Below, piece by piece: positions 1-8,989 of a DNA stretch of 64,000 nucleotides. The notes under the pieces were generated by a model. It did not search any database, was not told the origin of the DNA, and saw only the letters and a program-made list of their open reading frames with translations. How positions within the stretch are numbered: position 1 is the stretch's first letter; each line of letters begins with the position of its first letter. A program made the position numbers and the translations under genes. The DNA lies in NCBI RefSeq assembly GCF_002101375.1, contig NZ_CP015207.1:920001-984000 (forward strand), read 5' to 3'. The DNA is from Sporosarcina ureae. GTDB taxonomy: Bacteria > Bacillota > Bacilli > Bacillales_A > Planococcaceae.

Positions 1-489
1 CTATCCGCACAAATTGTCAGTGGTATTGGATTCCTAGGTGCTGGGGCTATATTGCGCAGGGATAATGATAATATCACAGGGCTCACTACAGCTGCCATGA
101 TTTGGGGCGCAGCGGGAATTGGTATTGCGGTAGGTGCAGGTTTTTATATCGAAGCATTGTTCACTGTAGTTAGTGTAATGATCGTTATCGAGTTAGTAGC
201 ACCATTATTAGGCAGATTTGGTCCTAAGCGATTGCGTACTAAAGAGGCAAATTGTACGATCATTATTACGCAAAAATCTAAAATTGACGACCTCGTACGA
301 TACTTGAGTGAAGAACATATGGAAATTGACCATATGCGTATCAGACAATTCCAGACACCTGAACATCAATACCATCACGAATTACATTTCAAACTTATGG
401 CACATCCAAAAAAATCTACTTCTTCACTTTATATAGAACTCACTACACTTTCCTATGTAGAATCGGTAGAACTCGTTATTTATCCATAA
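1..489 (+). CDS. MgtC/SapB family membrane protein, 5' truncated by window edge
   Basis: The reading frame is open from the first base. It starts within the conserved MgtC block (SAQIVSGIGFLGAGAILRRD) and continues through a second membrane stretch (TTAAMIWGAAGIGIAVGAGF), so the real start lies outside the window. The C-terminal ~80 residues are a soluble, ACT-like domain, as in longer MgtC/SapB proteins. In this family the hydrophobic N-terminus sits in the membrane and is linked to Mg2+ limitation and modulation of ATP synthase or other transporters; its function here is not shown. A hairpin terminator follows directly. The family call is confident, the physiological role is not. Confidence 0.85.
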   Translation, partial: LSAQIVSGIGFLGAGAILRRDNDNITGLTTAAMIWGAAGIGIAVGAGFYIEALFTVVSVMIVIELVAPLLGRFGPKRLRTKEANCTIIITQKSKIDDLVRYLSEEHMEIDHMRIRQFQTPEHQYHHELHFKLMAHPKKSTSSLYIELTTLSYVESVELVIYP

Positions 490-490
490 T

Positions 491-521
491 AAAACGCCAA
501 GTCGACGTGACTTGGCGTTTT
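491..521 (+). terminator. Intrinsic terminator after the MgtC-family gene
   Basis: AAACGCCAAGTC and GACTTGGCGTTT form a near-perfect stem around a short GACGT-type loop, beginning two bases after the stop codon and ending in a T-run. Confidence 0.8.
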
Positions 522-591
522 GAACTGAAAGCAAACTCTTATCAGGCTATGCTTTCAGTCTCTTTATTTTGTTGACAAATAACTACAGAAA

Positions 592-1755
592 TTACAAACT
601 AGCCTTCAATAAAGTGTGAACTTCATCTTTGGATAATTGAGCAAATCTACCAACCGGTCCATTTACAGCAGCTTTTTCTGCCATTAACTCCAATTTAGAG
701 TCATCAATATCATAATCTGCTAACGTGACAGGTGCGCCGATCTTCTTCCAATAAGCACTTAAACGGTCGATTCCTTCCATTGCAATCTCTTCATCCGTCT
801 TATCAGCTGAATCTACTCCGAATACATTAACAGCCAGCTGTACAAAGCGTTGTGGATTTTTCGGGAATGTTTGCTTCATCCAGTGCGGGAATAAAATCGC
901 TAAACCACCGGCGTGAGGTATATCGTAGACAGCAGATACGGCGTGTTCGATAGTATGCGTACCCCAGTCCCCTTTTGTACCCATCGATAAGAAACCATTC
1001 AATCCCCAAACACCCGCAAACATCATAGATTCGCGAAGCTCTGTGTTCTCAGGATCTTTCACGAGTTGCTCTCCAGTCTTCATAACGGAACGCAATGCCG
1101 CTTCACATATTTCATCCTGGAACGAAGCATTGTTTGCAGTATGGAAGTATTGCTCGAAAATGTGGGACATCGTATCGACAATACCGTTGACTGTTTGATC
1201 TAGCGGTACTGACAATGTGTATTTAGGATCCAATATAGAGAACTTTGGATAGCTTAACGGTCCACCCCAGCCATATTTCTCCTGTGTGTCTTCATTGGTA
1301 ATAACAGAACCTGCATTCATTTCTGAACTAGTCGCAGTAAGCGTCAGCACTGTACCAAATGGCAGTGCTTCTTTAGGTGTTGCTTTGCCTGTTACGAAGT
1401 CCCATGGATCACCATCGTATTTTGCTGCAGAAGCAATTAACTTAGTACAGTCAATTACAGATCCTCCGCCTGCTGCGATAATTACATCTATATTATGTTC
1501 TTTACACAGTTCTGCGCCTCTTTTAGCTGTTGACAGTCGGGGATTCGGTTCCACGCCCGGCATATCTACTACTTCAAAATCATTGTCGTTCAATAATGTC
1601 ATGATCTCATCATACAGGCCATTACGCTTAATACTGCCGCCACCATATACGAGAAGTACCTTTTTACCGTATCTTTCCAGTTCTTCAGGTAAATGTTTCA
1701 GTTGATCTTTACCAAATAATAATTTGGTCGGATTATTGAAAATAAAATTATCCAC
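592..1755 (-). CDS. yugJ: Iron-containing alcohol dehydrogenase, YugJ/BdhA type
   Basis: 387 aa from a GTG start at 1755, preceded by AAGGAGG at good spacing. A longer frame reaching 1812 has no ribosome site and adds non-family residues. It shows the [10 protein letters not shown] nucleotide-binding motif of group III metal-dependent alcohol dehydrogenases. The metal-ligand region is present (DTMSHIFEQ, then [21 protein letters not shown]). The family reduces aldehydes such as butanal to alcohols with NAD(P)H in the cytosol. Its neighbour yuzA and the nearby yugI match B. subtilis order, which supports the yugJ assignment; substrate is not known from sequence. Confidence 0.88.
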   Translation of the reverse strand: MDNFIFNNPTKLLFGKDQLKHLPEELERYGKKVLLVYGGGSIKRNGLYDEIMTLLNDNDFEVVDMPGVEPNPRLSTAKRGAELCKEHNIDVIIAAGGGSVIDCTKLIASAAKYDGDPWDFVTGKATPKEALPFGTVLTLTATSSEMNAGSVITNEDTQEKYGWGGPLSYPKFSILDPKYTLSVPLDQTVNGIVDTMSHIFEQYFHTANNASFQDEICEAALRSVMKTGEQLVKDPENTELRESMMFAGVWGLNGFLSMGTKGDWGTHTIEHAVSAVYDIPHAGGLAILFPHWMKQTFPKNPQRFVQLAVNVFGVDSADKTDEEIAMEGIDRLSAYWKKIGAPVTLADYDIDDSKLELMAEKAAVNGPVGRFAQLSKDEVHTLLKASL

Positions 1756-1859
1756 ATCGTACGCCTCCTTCTTCTCATTCCCTATTATGAAAAAGATGTA
1801 TGAACGATGCAAGTATAGTGTTCTAAAAACAGGATATACTTTTCATAGGAGGAGATAAA

Positions 1860-2117
1860 ATGGAGACATTGCAAAAAGTCACGCTAGCGATTGCGTTAAT
1901 CGGCGCATTAAACTGGGGCGTAGTCGGGATTTTTCGTTTTGATGTCATCGCCCAACTAACAGAAGGGGCCTATCAGCCATTAGCACGCTTTCTTTATATC
2001 GTCATCGGATTGTCCGGTCTTATGGCATTACAAGTTCTTTTTACGTATTGGCGCAGAGAAGAGGAACCGAAATCTACCGAAGAGATCCAATCTGCATCAC
2101 CTATTAAACACATATAA
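1860..2117 (+). CDS. yuzA: YuzA-like small membrane protein (DUF378)
   Basis: 85 aa with AGGAGGAG seven bases before ATG. It has two hydrophobic segments (about residues 7-27 and 45-65) and the DUF378 signature ALIGALNWGVVGIF near the N-terminus, followed by a charged tail. The function of this family is unknown. It is transcribed divergently from yugJ and ends in a bidirectional terminator shared with the glutamate dehydrogenase gene. Confidence 0.8.
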   Translation: METLQKVTLAIALIGALNWGVVGIFRFDVIAQLTEGAYQPLARFLYIVIGLSGLMALQVLFTYWRREEEPKSTEEIQSASPIKHI

Positions 2118-2151
2118 AAGGCATCTCCTCACACTCGAGGAGATGCCTTTT
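2116..2151. terminator. Bidirectional terminator between yuzA and glutamate dehydrogenase
   Basis: AAAAGGCATCTCCTC pairs with GAGGAGATGCCTTTT across a short loop. The A/T flanks allow termination on both strands, and both converging genes end next to it. Confidence 0.85.
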
Positions 2152-2158
2152 ACCATTT

Positions 2159-3403
2159 TTATACCCAGCCACGGAAACGGCTTGCTTCCGCTGTTTTACG
2201 TGCACCAACCATATATGCTGCTAAACGCATATCGATATTACGTGTAGTTGCGATGTTATAAACATTTTCAAATGCTTGAACCATCTTCGCTGTCATTTTT
2301 TCACGTACTTCTTCTTCAGACCAGTAATACCCCATATTATTCTGAACCCATTCGAAATACGATACAGTTACGCCACCAGCGCTCGCCAATACGTCTGGCA
2401 CTAGTAGAATACCGCGATCTGTCAGGATTTTAGTCGCTTCCGAAGTAGTTGGACCGTTAGCCGCTTCCACTACGATGTTCGCTTTAATATTATGAGCATT
2501 CTTTTCTGTAATTTGATTTTCGATTGCAGCTGGAACTAAAATATCACATTCCATTTCGAGTAGTTCCGCATTTGTTAGCGTATTGTCGAATAGTGTAGTG
2601 ACTGTTCCAAAGCTGTCACGACGATCAAGTAGATAGTCGATATCCAAACCATCCGGATCATACAATGCACCGTACGCATCGGAAATACCGATTACTTTCG
2701 CGCCTGAATCATGTAAAAACTTAGATAGGAAGCTACCCGCGTTACCGAAACCTTGAATGATAACACGCGCACCCTTCATATCAATATTACGGCGTTTTGC
2801 CGCTTCATTAATAATGATGGTAACCCCTTCAGCTGTTGCGCGCTCGCGGCCATGTGAACCGCCAAGCACGACCGGCTTGCCTGTAATGAAACCAGGTGAG
2901 TTAAATTCATCAATTTTACTATATTCATCCATCATCCATGCCATGAATTGTGAATTCGTAAAGACGTCCGGAGCAGGAATATCCTTTGCAGGTCCCATTA
3001 CCTGACTAAGCGCACGCACATAGCCACGACTCAGACGTTCTAATTCACCCATCGACATTTCTCGCGGATCACATATGATACCGCCTTTAGCACCGCCGTA
3101 TGGCAAGTCTACAATTCCCGCTTTCAGCGTCATCCACATAGAAAGCGCCTTCACTTCATCAGCGCTTACGTTAGGATGGAAACGAATTCCACCTTTTGTT
3201 GGTCCCACGGCATCATTATGTTGTCCGCGGTACCCAGTGAACACTTTTACTTTACCATCATCCATACGGATAGGTATACGCACCTCTACCATAAGAAGTG
3301 GTTCTTTCAATAGTTCATACATTCCTTCATCATAGCCTAGCTTTTCAAGTGCATCTTTTATAACAACTTGTGTAGACGTAAATAGATTCAGGTTTTCTGT
3401 CAT
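2159..3403 (-). CDS. rocG: Glutamate dehydrogenase (RocG/GudB type)
   Basis: 414 aa, close to the usual length for the bacterial hexameric NAD-dependent enzyme. It catalyses L-glutamate + NAD+ to 2-oxoglutarate + ammonium. The substrate-binding and catalytic segment is visible (GGIRFHPNVSADEVKALSMW, then catalytic Lys in PYGGAKGGI). The Rossmann motif GFGNAGSF lies around residue 218. It sits beside rocD and rocA, so it probably completes conversion of arginine/ornithine/proline to 2-oxoglutarate. The paralogues RocG and GudB cannot be told apart from sequence alone; context favours RocG. It has its own promoter-like extended -10 upstream and shares a terminator with yuzA. Confidence 0.88.
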   Translation of the reverse strand: MTENLNLFTSTQVVIKDALEKLGYDEGMYELLKEPLLMVEVRIPIRMDDGKVKVFTGYRGQHNDAVGPTKGGIRFHPNVSADEVKALSMWMTLKAGIVDLPYGGAKGGIICDPREMSMGELERLSRGYVRALSQVMGPAKDIPAPDVFTNSQFMAWMMDEYSKIDEFNSPGFITGKPVVLGGSHGRERATAEGVTIIINEAAKRRNIDMKGARVIIQGFGNAGSFLSKFLHDSGAKVIGISDAYGALYDPDGLDIDYLLDRRDSFGTVTTLFDNTLTNAELLEMECDILVPAAIENQITEKNAHNIKANIVVEAANGPTTSEATKILTDRGILLVPDVLASAGGVTVSYFEWVQNNMGYYWSEEEVREKMTAKMVQAFENVYNIATTRNIDMRLAAYMVGARKTAEASRFRGWV

Positions 3404-3446
3404 TGTATGGCTCGCCTCTTTGTTTGTTATTGTCTTTCACGGACAC

Positions 3447-3455
3447 ATTATAACA
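3447..3455 (-). promoter_or_regulatory. Extended -10 element upstream of glutamate dehydrogenase
   Basis: The minus strand reads TGTTATAAT, a full TGnTATAAT extended -10, about 45 bases upstream of the start codon. There is no strong -35 at 17 bases, which is normal for extended -10 promoters. This suggests the gene is transcribed separately from rocA-rocD. Confidence 0.55.
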
Positions 3456-3538
3456 CGAGCATAGTCAAACATCCACACATCGATTCCAAATTTTTTGCGA
3501 ATTTTTTGTGCGACGGAATTTTAGTGGCAGCATATTAC

Positions 3539-4732
3539 TCACTTGTTAAATACTGTACGAATTTTTCCCAATGCCCAATCTAACTCATCTTTCGTAATAA
3601 TCAATGGTGGCGCGAAACGAATTACTGTATCATGTGTTTCTTTACATAATAAACCGAGTTCTTTTAGTTCCTCACAATATGGGCGTGCTGGTTCCGTTAA
3701 TTCCATTCCAATAAATAACCCGCGTCCACGTACTTCTTTAATTGCAGGATGAGAGAGTTTCTTTAGCTCATCCATGAAATAGTTTCCTAGTTCTTTGGAT
3801 TGTTTCGCGAGCCCCTCATCTTCCAACACTTCAATTGCTGCCAAGGATACTGCACAAGCCATAGGATTTCCGCCAAATGTAGATCCATGAGATCCTGGAT
3901 TGAATACACCTAAGATGTCATCATTCGCAAGTACACAGGAAATCGGGAACACGCCCCCGCCAAGTGCTTTACCAAGGATATACATATCCGGCGTGACACC
4001 ATCATAGTTACAAGCAAACATTTCACCTGTCCGACAGAGTCCAGCTTGGATTTCATCTGCAATAAAGAGGATGTTCTCTTTTTTACATAAATCCGAAGCT
4101 TCTTTCATGAACCCTTCAGGTGGAATAATGATTCCCGCTTCTCCTTGGATCGGCTCAATCAAGAAAGCAGCCGTATTGGAAGTAATTGCCGCTTTCAATG
4201 CATCGATATCCCCGTACTCTACTAACTTGATACCCGGTAGCAAGGGACCGAATCCTTTTTTATATTCAGCATCGGATGACAATGAAACCGCTCCCAGTGT
4301 ACGGCCGTGGAAATTCCCTACACACGCAATAATTTCCGCATGGTTGCCTGCTACACCTTTCACATCATACGCCCAGCGTCTCGCTGCTTTTAAAGCAGTC
4401 TCCACTGCCTCTGCGCCAGTGTTCATAGGCAATACCATATTTTTACCTGAAAGCGCCGCCATCTTTTCATACCACGGACCCAATTGATCATTATGGAAAG
4501 CACGTGAAGTTAACGTAACACGATCTGCTTGGTCTTTCAGCGCTTGAATAATTTTCGGATGACGATGTCCTTGGTTGAGTGCGGAATAGGCAGCCAACAT
4601 ATCCATATATTTATTCCCTTCAGGATCTTTAACCCAGACACCTTCCGCTTCAGAAATTACAATCGGCAGCGGATTATAGTTATTTGCACCGTACTTTTTT
4701 GTTTGTTCAATAACAGTAGTCGTTTTCGTCAT
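3539..4732 (-). CDS. rocD: Ornithine aminotransferase RocD
   Basis: 397 aa class III PLP aminotransferase that converts L-ornithine and 2-oxoglutarate to glutamate-5-semialdehyde and glutamate. Visible motifs are the [16 protein letters not shown] segment, the PLP-pocket stretch [14 protein letters not shown], and the Schiff-base lysine in [13 protein letters not shown]. Length matches B. subtilis RocD. It lies 33 bases downstream of rocA on the same strand, so the two are probably one transcript, with rocA first: RocD makes the semialdehyde that RocA oxidises. Confidence 0.93.
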   Translation of the reverse strand: MTKTTTVIEQTKKYGANNYNPLPIVISEAEGVWVKDPEGNKYMDMLAAYSALNQGHRHPKIIQALKDQADRVTLTSRAFHNDQLGPWYEKMAALSGKNMVLPMNTGAEAVETALKAARRWAYDVKGVAGNHAEIIACVGNFHGRTLGAVSLSSDAEYKKGFGPLLPGIKLVEYGDIDALKAAITSNTAAFLIEPIQGEAGIIIPPEGFMKEASDLCKKENILFIADEIQAGLCRTGEMFACNYDGVTPDMYILGKALGGGVFPISCVLANDDILGVFNPGSHGSTFGGNPMACAVSLAAIEVLEDEGLAKQSKELGNYFMDELKKLSHPAIKEVRGRGLFIGMELTEPARPYCEELKELGLLCKETHDTVIRFAPPLIITKDELDWALGKIRTVFNK

Positions 4733-4765
4733 ATCGGTTCACCCCTTCAAATTCACTTCAACGAT

Positions 4766-6310
4766 TTACAGCATTTCCGAAGTAGTTTTCCCTTGCATAT
4801 GCAACTGCAAGTAATCAGGTCCGCCAGCTTTTGAGTCAGTACCCGACATATTGAACCCACCAAATGGCTGGTATCCAACAATGGCGCCTGTACAACCTCT
4901 GTTGAAATATAGATTTCCTACGTGGAAGTCTTCACGAGCTTGCTCAATATGGTGGCGGTTCTTCGTGATGACTGCACCTGTTAGGCCGTAGTCTGTATCG
5001 TTTGCAAATTCAATCGCTTCTGTAAATGATGAGGCTTTTGAGAGCGCGACAACGGGACCGAAGATTTCCTCTTGAGAAATACGCGCATTCGGATCCACGT
5101 CAGCAAATACGGTGGGTGCTATGAAATACCCTTTTGAATCGTCGCCCGTTCCGCCTGCAATGAGACGTCCCTCTTGCTTGCCGATTTCAATATACTCCAT
5201 GATTTTATCGAATGCCGCCTGATCAATAACTGGACCGGCTGTGTTGTTTCCATCGATTGGATCACCCCAGTTATACGCCTTCGTGATTTCTTCTACGCGC
5301 TTCACTACTTCATCGTAGACATCCTCATGAATGATTGCACGGGAACATGCAGAACACTTTTGGCCACTGAATCCAAATGATGAAGAAACGATAGATTGCG
5401 CTGCCAGTTCCAAATCAGCTTCATTATCGACAACAATCGTATCTTTACCACCCATCTCTGCAATCACACGTTTCAACCAAATTTGACCGTCATGTACTTT
5501 TGCCGCACGTTCGAAAATTCGTGTACCTACTTCGCGTGAACCTGTGAAGGAAACGAAACGAGTGTCTTTGTGGTCGACCAAGTAGTCACCAATCTCAGAA
5601 CCTGATCCAGGGATGAAGTTGACGACACCAGCTGGCATTCCCGCTTCTTCCAGTACTTCAATAAACTTATATGCCACGACCGTTGTTGTGGAAGCCGGCT
5701 TCAACAGCACGGTGTTTCCTGTTACAAGTGCACCTACTGTTGTACCTGCCATGATCGCAAATGCGAAATTCCATGGTGAAATGACTACTCCTACACCAAG
5801 TGGTACGTAATCGAATCGGTTATACTCACCTGGTCTGCTCTCCACATGCATACCATCTTTTAAAGTAAGCATCTGTCGAGCGTAATATTCCATAAAGTCG
5901 ATACCTTCAGCGACATCTGCATCCGCTTCATTCCAAGGCTTCCCTGCTTCTCTTGTAAGCAGTGCAGAAAACTCAAACTTGCGACGTCTGACGATGGCAG
6001 CTGCCTTGAATAATACGTCAGCACGAAATTCAGGCTTGACTTTTCTCCACGTTTCGAAAGCTTCTTTCGCGGTATTCATCGCTTGCTCTGCTAAATCGCG
6101 ACTAGCTTGAGAGACATTACCGATGACCTCTTTTTTATCAGAAGGGTTAGTGGATGCTAACTTCTTGTCTGTCATTATGCGTTCACCGCCGATAATTAGC
6201 GGATAATCTTGTCCTAGATAACTTTCTACGAGTTTTAATCCTTCTTCATACGCTTTGCGGTTTTCTTCCACTGTAAAATCTGTGAATGGTTCGTGTTTGT
6301 ATGGAATCAT
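4766..6310 (-). CDS. rocA: L-glutamate gamma-semialdehyde dehydrogenase RocA
   Basis: 514 aa aldehyde dehydrogenase of the RocA/PruA type, which oxidises glutamate-5-semialdehyde to glutamate with NAD+. It shows the [16 protein letters not shown] cofactor loop, the general base Glu in [13 protein letters not shown], and the catalytic Cys in [13 protein letters not shown]. The N-terminus ([13 protein letters not shown]) is typical of the family. GGAGGA precedes the ATG. It is first in the rocA-rocD unit and divergent from the RocR-like gene, with a catabolite-repression site and inverted repeats between them. Confidence 0.94.
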   Translation of the reverse strand: MIPYKHEPFTDFTVEENRKAYEEGLKLVESYLGQDYPLIIGGERIMTDKKLASTNPSDKKEVIGNVSQASRDLAEQAMNTAKEAFETWRKVKPEFRADVLFKAAAIVRRRKFEFSALLTREAGKPWNEADADVAEGIDFMEYYARQMLTLKDGMHVESRPGEYNRFDYVPLGVGVVISPWNFAFAIMAGTTVGALVTGNTVLLKPASTTTVVAYKFIEVLEEAGMPAGVVNFIPGSGSEIGDYLVDHKDTRFVSFTGSREVGTRIFERAAKVHDGQIWLKRVIAEMGGKDTIVVDNEADLELAAQSIVSSSFGFSGQKCSACSRAIIHEDVYDEVVKRVEEITKAYNWGDPIDGNNTAGPVIDQAAFDKIMEYIEIGKQEGRLIAGGTGDDSKGYFIAPTVFADVDPNARISQEEIFGPVVALSKASSFTEAIEFANDTDYGLTGAVITKNRHHIEQAREDFHVGNLYFNRGCTGAIVGYQPFGGFNMSGTDSKAGGPDYLQLHMQGKTTSEML

Positions 6311-6338
6311 TTGGAATCAAATCCTCCTTTATAAGTAG

Positions 6339-6359
6339 AACGCAAAATTTATTTGCGTT
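6339..6359. promoter_or_regulatory. Perfect 8-bp inverted repeat upstream of rocA
   Basis: AACGCAAA, a 5-base spacer, then TTTGCGTT. It lies 29-49 bases upstream of the rocA start and so within the likely leader or promoter. It is a candidate operator for the divergent RocR-like protein or an ArgR/AhrC-type regulator; which one cannot be decided from sequence. Confidence 0.5.
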
Positions 6360-6373
6360 TGATAGCGTTTACA
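6359..6373. promoter_or_regulatory. Candidate catabolite-responsive element (cre)
   Basis: TTGATAGCGTTTACA fits the CcpA-binding consensus WTGNAANCGNWNNCA at all but one defined position. It lies about 50-63 bases upstream of rocA, where CcpA binding would repress arginine/ornithine catabolism when glucose is present. That is established for B. subtilis roc genes and inferred here. Confidence 0.55.
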
Positions 6374-6382
6374 TTTATAATG

Positions 6383-6401
6383 ATGCAAGAAAACATTGCA
6401 T
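6383..6401. promoter_or_regulatory. Second inverted repeat in the rocA/rocR-like intergenic region
   Basis: ATGCAA, a 7-base spacer, then TTGCAT, followed within a few bases by another TTGCAA. It lies roughly midway between the divergent rocA and RocR-like genes, a fitting place for an activator binding site. The TGCAA half-sites are the only repeated motif in this interval. Confidence 0.4.
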
Positions 6402-6490
6402 ATTGCAAGTGTTTTGTTGTAATTATTTTTAAATTCTACTAACTTAGCAACTAAAATACGATATGTACTTATGTTAGGAAGGTGTTTCAC

Positions 6491-7792
6491 ATGAACATAT
6501 ACGAAAATTTATTGAATATATGCAATCAGTTTGCAGTGGATCATGCAAATATCGGGATACACGCTGTAGATCATACAGGAAGGACTATTATCTATAATCG
6601 CAAAATGAAGGATATCGAAGGATTAAATCTCGAAGACATAAAAGACCATTCTATTTTGGAGCTTTTTAACTTTGAGAAAAATGAGAGTACGTTATTGAAA
6701 GTATTGCAAAGTGGAGAACCTCAATTACGCGTTAAGCAGAGATACTGGAATGCGAATAAAGTAGAAATCACGACAATGAATGATACGTACCCTATTTATG
6801 AACAACAAGACTTAATCGGTGCGATTGAGTTCGCTCAAGATATTACGGCATTGGAAAAATTCGTTTTACAACCTTTACGTAAAAATCGCGGACCGATTAC
6901 ATTTAATCAAATTACTGCCCATTCATCCGTTATGAAATCGGTCATTTCCACCGCTGAAAAAGCAGCAGCGGCTGGCTTGCCAGTATTATTGATCGGAGAA
7001 ACAGGTGTGGGGAAGGACTATCTCGCCGAAGCTATTCACTACGGGTCTGTGGGAAACAAGCGGGTTTTCCACACTTTTCATTGTTTACATGCTGATACAG
7101 ACATCATCCAACAACTCAGAGAAACACTGCAACAGCAACCGCCTATGACGTTATTTTGCGAACGTATCGATAGTTTATCGATCTCTTTACAACAAGCATT
7201 GCTATATGTTTTGCAGAAAACTTCCAGACATCAATTCATTGCAAGTATTGGAGACGATCCAGTTGAGCTGATCGCATCGGGCACATTGCTAAAAGAGCTT
7301 TATTACTTCTTCGCGTCTTTCGCTATTAGGATTCCGCCTCTTCGGAAGCGACCGGAAGATATTATCCCTTTCGCTGAATCGTATTTAAAGAGTAGAATAG
7401 AGTCGCTAGGAACAGGTTTGACGAAGATTGATGACAAAGTGAAGGAATCACTTGTTGTATACGGCTGGCCAGGGAATTTGCGAGAGCTCGAGCTACTTCT
7501 CGACGAAGTTTCATCCATGCGCACAACAGAAAATACGCTGATTTTCGATATGTTGCCTCTGCAATTTAAGATGAAGGTGGAGTCTATAGCAAATGACGCT
7601 TCACAACCAAGAGATTTTATCGTGCAGAGCGGTTCGAAACTACTACCTTTTGATCAGTATTTACGAGAAGCCGAGAAGTATTATCTTCAAAAGGCAATGG
7701 AGCTACATGATCATAATATTACAAAAACCGCCAGCTCACTCGGTATGAGCAGACAAAACTTGCAGTATCGTTTGAGGAAACTGAAGGAATAG
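6491..7792 (+). CDS. RocR-like PAS/AAA+/Fis regulator with degenerate AAA+ domain
   Basis: 433 aa from the ATG at 6491 (AGGAAGGTG just upstream); an in-frame GTG at 6482 overlaps that ribosome site. N-terminal PAS-like sensor (about 15-125), central AAA+ domain (about 133-350), Fis-type helix-turn-helix at the C-terminus (HNITKTASSLGMSRQNLQYR). Walker A is intact (GETGVGKD, ~169-176). The GAFTGA loop that contacts sigma-54 is absent: only ~44 residues separate Walker A from the Walker B position, which reads TLFCERID instead of a TLFLDEI-like sequence. The usual LYYRLN segment is LYYFFASF. The divergent position next to rocA-rocD implies control of those genes, probably not as a classical sigma-54 activator. 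Confidence 0.85.
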   Translation: MNIYENLLNICNQFAVDHANIGIHAVDHTGRTIIYNRKMKDIEGLNLEDIKDHSILELFNFEKNESTLLKVLQSGEPQLRVKQRYWNANKVEITTMNDTYPIYEQQDLIGAIEFAQDITALEKFVLQPLRKNRGPITFNQITAHSSVMKSVISTAEKAAAAGLPVLLIGETGVGKDYLAEAIHYGSVGNKRVFHTFHCLHADTDIIQQLRETLQQQPPMTLFCERIDSLSISLQQALLYVLQKTSRHQFIASIGDDPVELIASGTLLKELYYFFASFAIRIPPLRKRPEDIIPFAESYLKSRIESLGTGLTKIDDKVKESLVVYGWPGNLRELELLLDEVSSMRTTENTLIFDMLPLQFKMKVESIANDASQPRDFIVQSGSKLLPFDQYLREAEKYYLQKAMELHDHNITKTASSLGMSRQNLQYRLRKLKE

Positions 7793-7817
7793 AGAAGTAG
7801 TCAAGATTTCAAAAACA

Positions 7818-7864
7818 AAAAGGACTGACGTAGAAGTTGTATGTACTTCTACGTCAGTCCTTTT
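7818..7864. terminator. Long bidirectional terminator between the RocR-like gene and yugI
   Basis: A perfect 20-bp stem, with arms at 7818-7837 and 7845-7864, and a 7-base loop. A-rich and T-rich ends serve both converging genes. Confidence 0.9.
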
Positions 7865-7865
7865 A

Positions 7866-8240
7866 TTAACGTCCGGATTGTTCAATCCAGCCCTGTAGTT
7901 TATCTTTCAGTGAATTAAAGCCATCCGCGTCTTGCTGATCTACGCGTTCTTGTAATGATTGACGAGAACGGGAGTGATTCAGGTAAGAACTTGGTGGCTC
8001 CTGTAATGCACGGATCGACAAACTAATTTTACTAGCTCCTTCATCCACATCCAATACTTTGACGTGAACTTCTTGCCCAACTTCCAAAAACTCGTTAATA
8101 TCTTTGACGAATCCGTACGTGATTTCAGAGATGTGCACTAAACCTTGCGTTGAAGCATCCAGCGCCACAAACGCACCGTACGGCTGTATCCCGGTAACTT
8201 TTCCGGTCAGCTCATCTCCTACTGCAAATTTGTGAGACAT
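7866..8240 (-). CDS. yugI: S1-domain RNA-binding protein, YugI / general stress protein 13
   Basis: 124 aa. Residues ~5-75 form one S1 fold (GDELTGKVTGIQPYGAFVAL, then GLVHISEI and VKVLDVD), followed by a charged, probably flexible tail. YugI/GSP13 homologues associate with ribosomes and RNA in the cytosol. The gene is single, convergent with the RocR-like gene, and belongs to the same conserved neighbourhood as yuzA and yugJ. Confidence 0.85.
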   Translation of the reverse strand: MSHKFAVGDELTGKVTGIQPYGAFVALDASTQGLVHISEITYGFVKDINEFLEVGQEVHVKVLDVDEGASKISLSIRALQEPPSSYLNHSRSRQSLQERVDQQDADGFNSLKDKLQGWIEQSGR

Positions 8241-8322
8241 GCAAAACAGCTCCCAATCTAAAATAGTATCTAGTCTGCCACTAAGGCCGTTTCATAGTAT
8301 ACCATATTTCAAAGTTTTGAAC

Positions 8323-8348
8323 AAAAAAGAGCCATCCGAAAAGATGGC
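8323..8348 (-). terminator. Terminator after the yugE-like gene
   Basis: On the minus strand GCCATC, a CTTTTCG-type loop and GATGGC are followed by TCTTTTTTG, ten bases after the stop codon. Confidence 0.75.
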
Positions 8349-8357
8349 GTCGAGTAG

Positions 8358-8624
8358 TTAATATTGAACGATTGATTTGGCTTCATATTTAACAGCAATC
8401 AATTTATAGGATATGTCCATACAATTCTCTAAAGGTATCCAAATTTCATGGGTGTGCTCATAGACATCACGAATATACTTAGCCAAGTCTGCTGGATGAT
8501 CTACACAATGAAGTTCCTTCACTATTTCAGTGATTTCCACATTATATGCATATTCCCCTTCTTGGAATGGATCCCATTGTTTAAGAAGTGAGACTGCTTT
8601 TTTATTCATTTCAATGGTTTGCAT
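8358..8624 (-). CDS. yugE: YugE-like protein (DUF1871)
   Basis: 88 aa cytosolic protein of unknown function. The LLKQWDPFQEGEYAYNVE start and the LAKYIRDVYEHTHEIWIPLE centre resemble the DUF1871 family of B. subtilis YugE. Nearby yugI and yugJ agree with that. No catalytic motif is visible. The gene is monocistronic, with its own terminator. Confidence 0.6.
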   Translation of the reverse strand: MQTIEMNKKAVSLLKQWDPFQEGEYAYNVEITEIVKELHCVDHPADLAKYIRDVYEHTHEIWIPLENCMDISYKLIAVKYEAKSIVQY

Positions 8625-8719
8625 GATTCGTCACCTGATTTGTATTTTCTTTTAATGATAGCACAACAGCTAGTAAGAAAACAGTTAGAGATATTTTGGC
8701 AGTTTATGAGGTATCGTGA

Positions 8720-8758
8720 TGTAAAAAGAACATCCCGATCAATCGATGGGATGTTCTT
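8720..8758 (-). terminator. Terminator overlapping the 3' end of the small membrane-protein gene
   Basis: The arms AAGAACATCCC (8726-8736) and GGGATGTTCTT (8748-8758) pair. On the minus strand the stem is followed by T-rich sequence. The hairpin includes the last codons of the gene. Confidence 0.7.
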
Positions 8759-8960
8759 GATTTTTAAGTTGTTGTCGTTCTTTTAAAATACGTTGTTCCA
8801 GCTCTCTCGTTTCTTCTTCCTGCCGTTTGGATTTCTTAATAACCCAACGAAATACGAACAGCATTAGCGTCATGAAGATGACGAAAGAAATCGCTGCCGG
8901 GATGTATTCTGATTTATCTTCAGGAAAATAAAGAAACGGCATTAATAGAACGAAGTCCAT
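8739..8960 (-). CDS. Small membrane protein with coiled-coil-like tail
   Basis: 73 aa; AGGGGGAAA precedes the ATG. It has an N-terminal hydrophobic stretch (MDFVLLMPFLYF), a clear transmembrane helix (about 20-42), then a strongly charged helical tail (KKSKRQEEETRELEQRI) that could form a coiled coil. I do not recognise the family. It lies 29 bases downstream of ppiB on the same strand and may be co-transcribed with it. Confidence 0.65.
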   Translation of the reverse strand: MDFVLLMPFLYFPEDKSEYIPAAISFVIFMTLMLFVFRWVIKKSKRQEEETRELEQRILKERQQLKNQEHPID

Positions 8961-8989
8961 GCGAGTTTCCCCCTACGAATCAAATCTGC

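Noticed and set aside
1286-1705. 139-codon frame antisense to yugJ
   Set aside because: Shadow frame of a well-supported gene; no ribosome site.
6311-6490. Sigma-54 (-24/-12) promoter for rocA
   Set aside because: No GG-N10-GC element could be placed; the nearest TTGCAT lacks the upstream GG.
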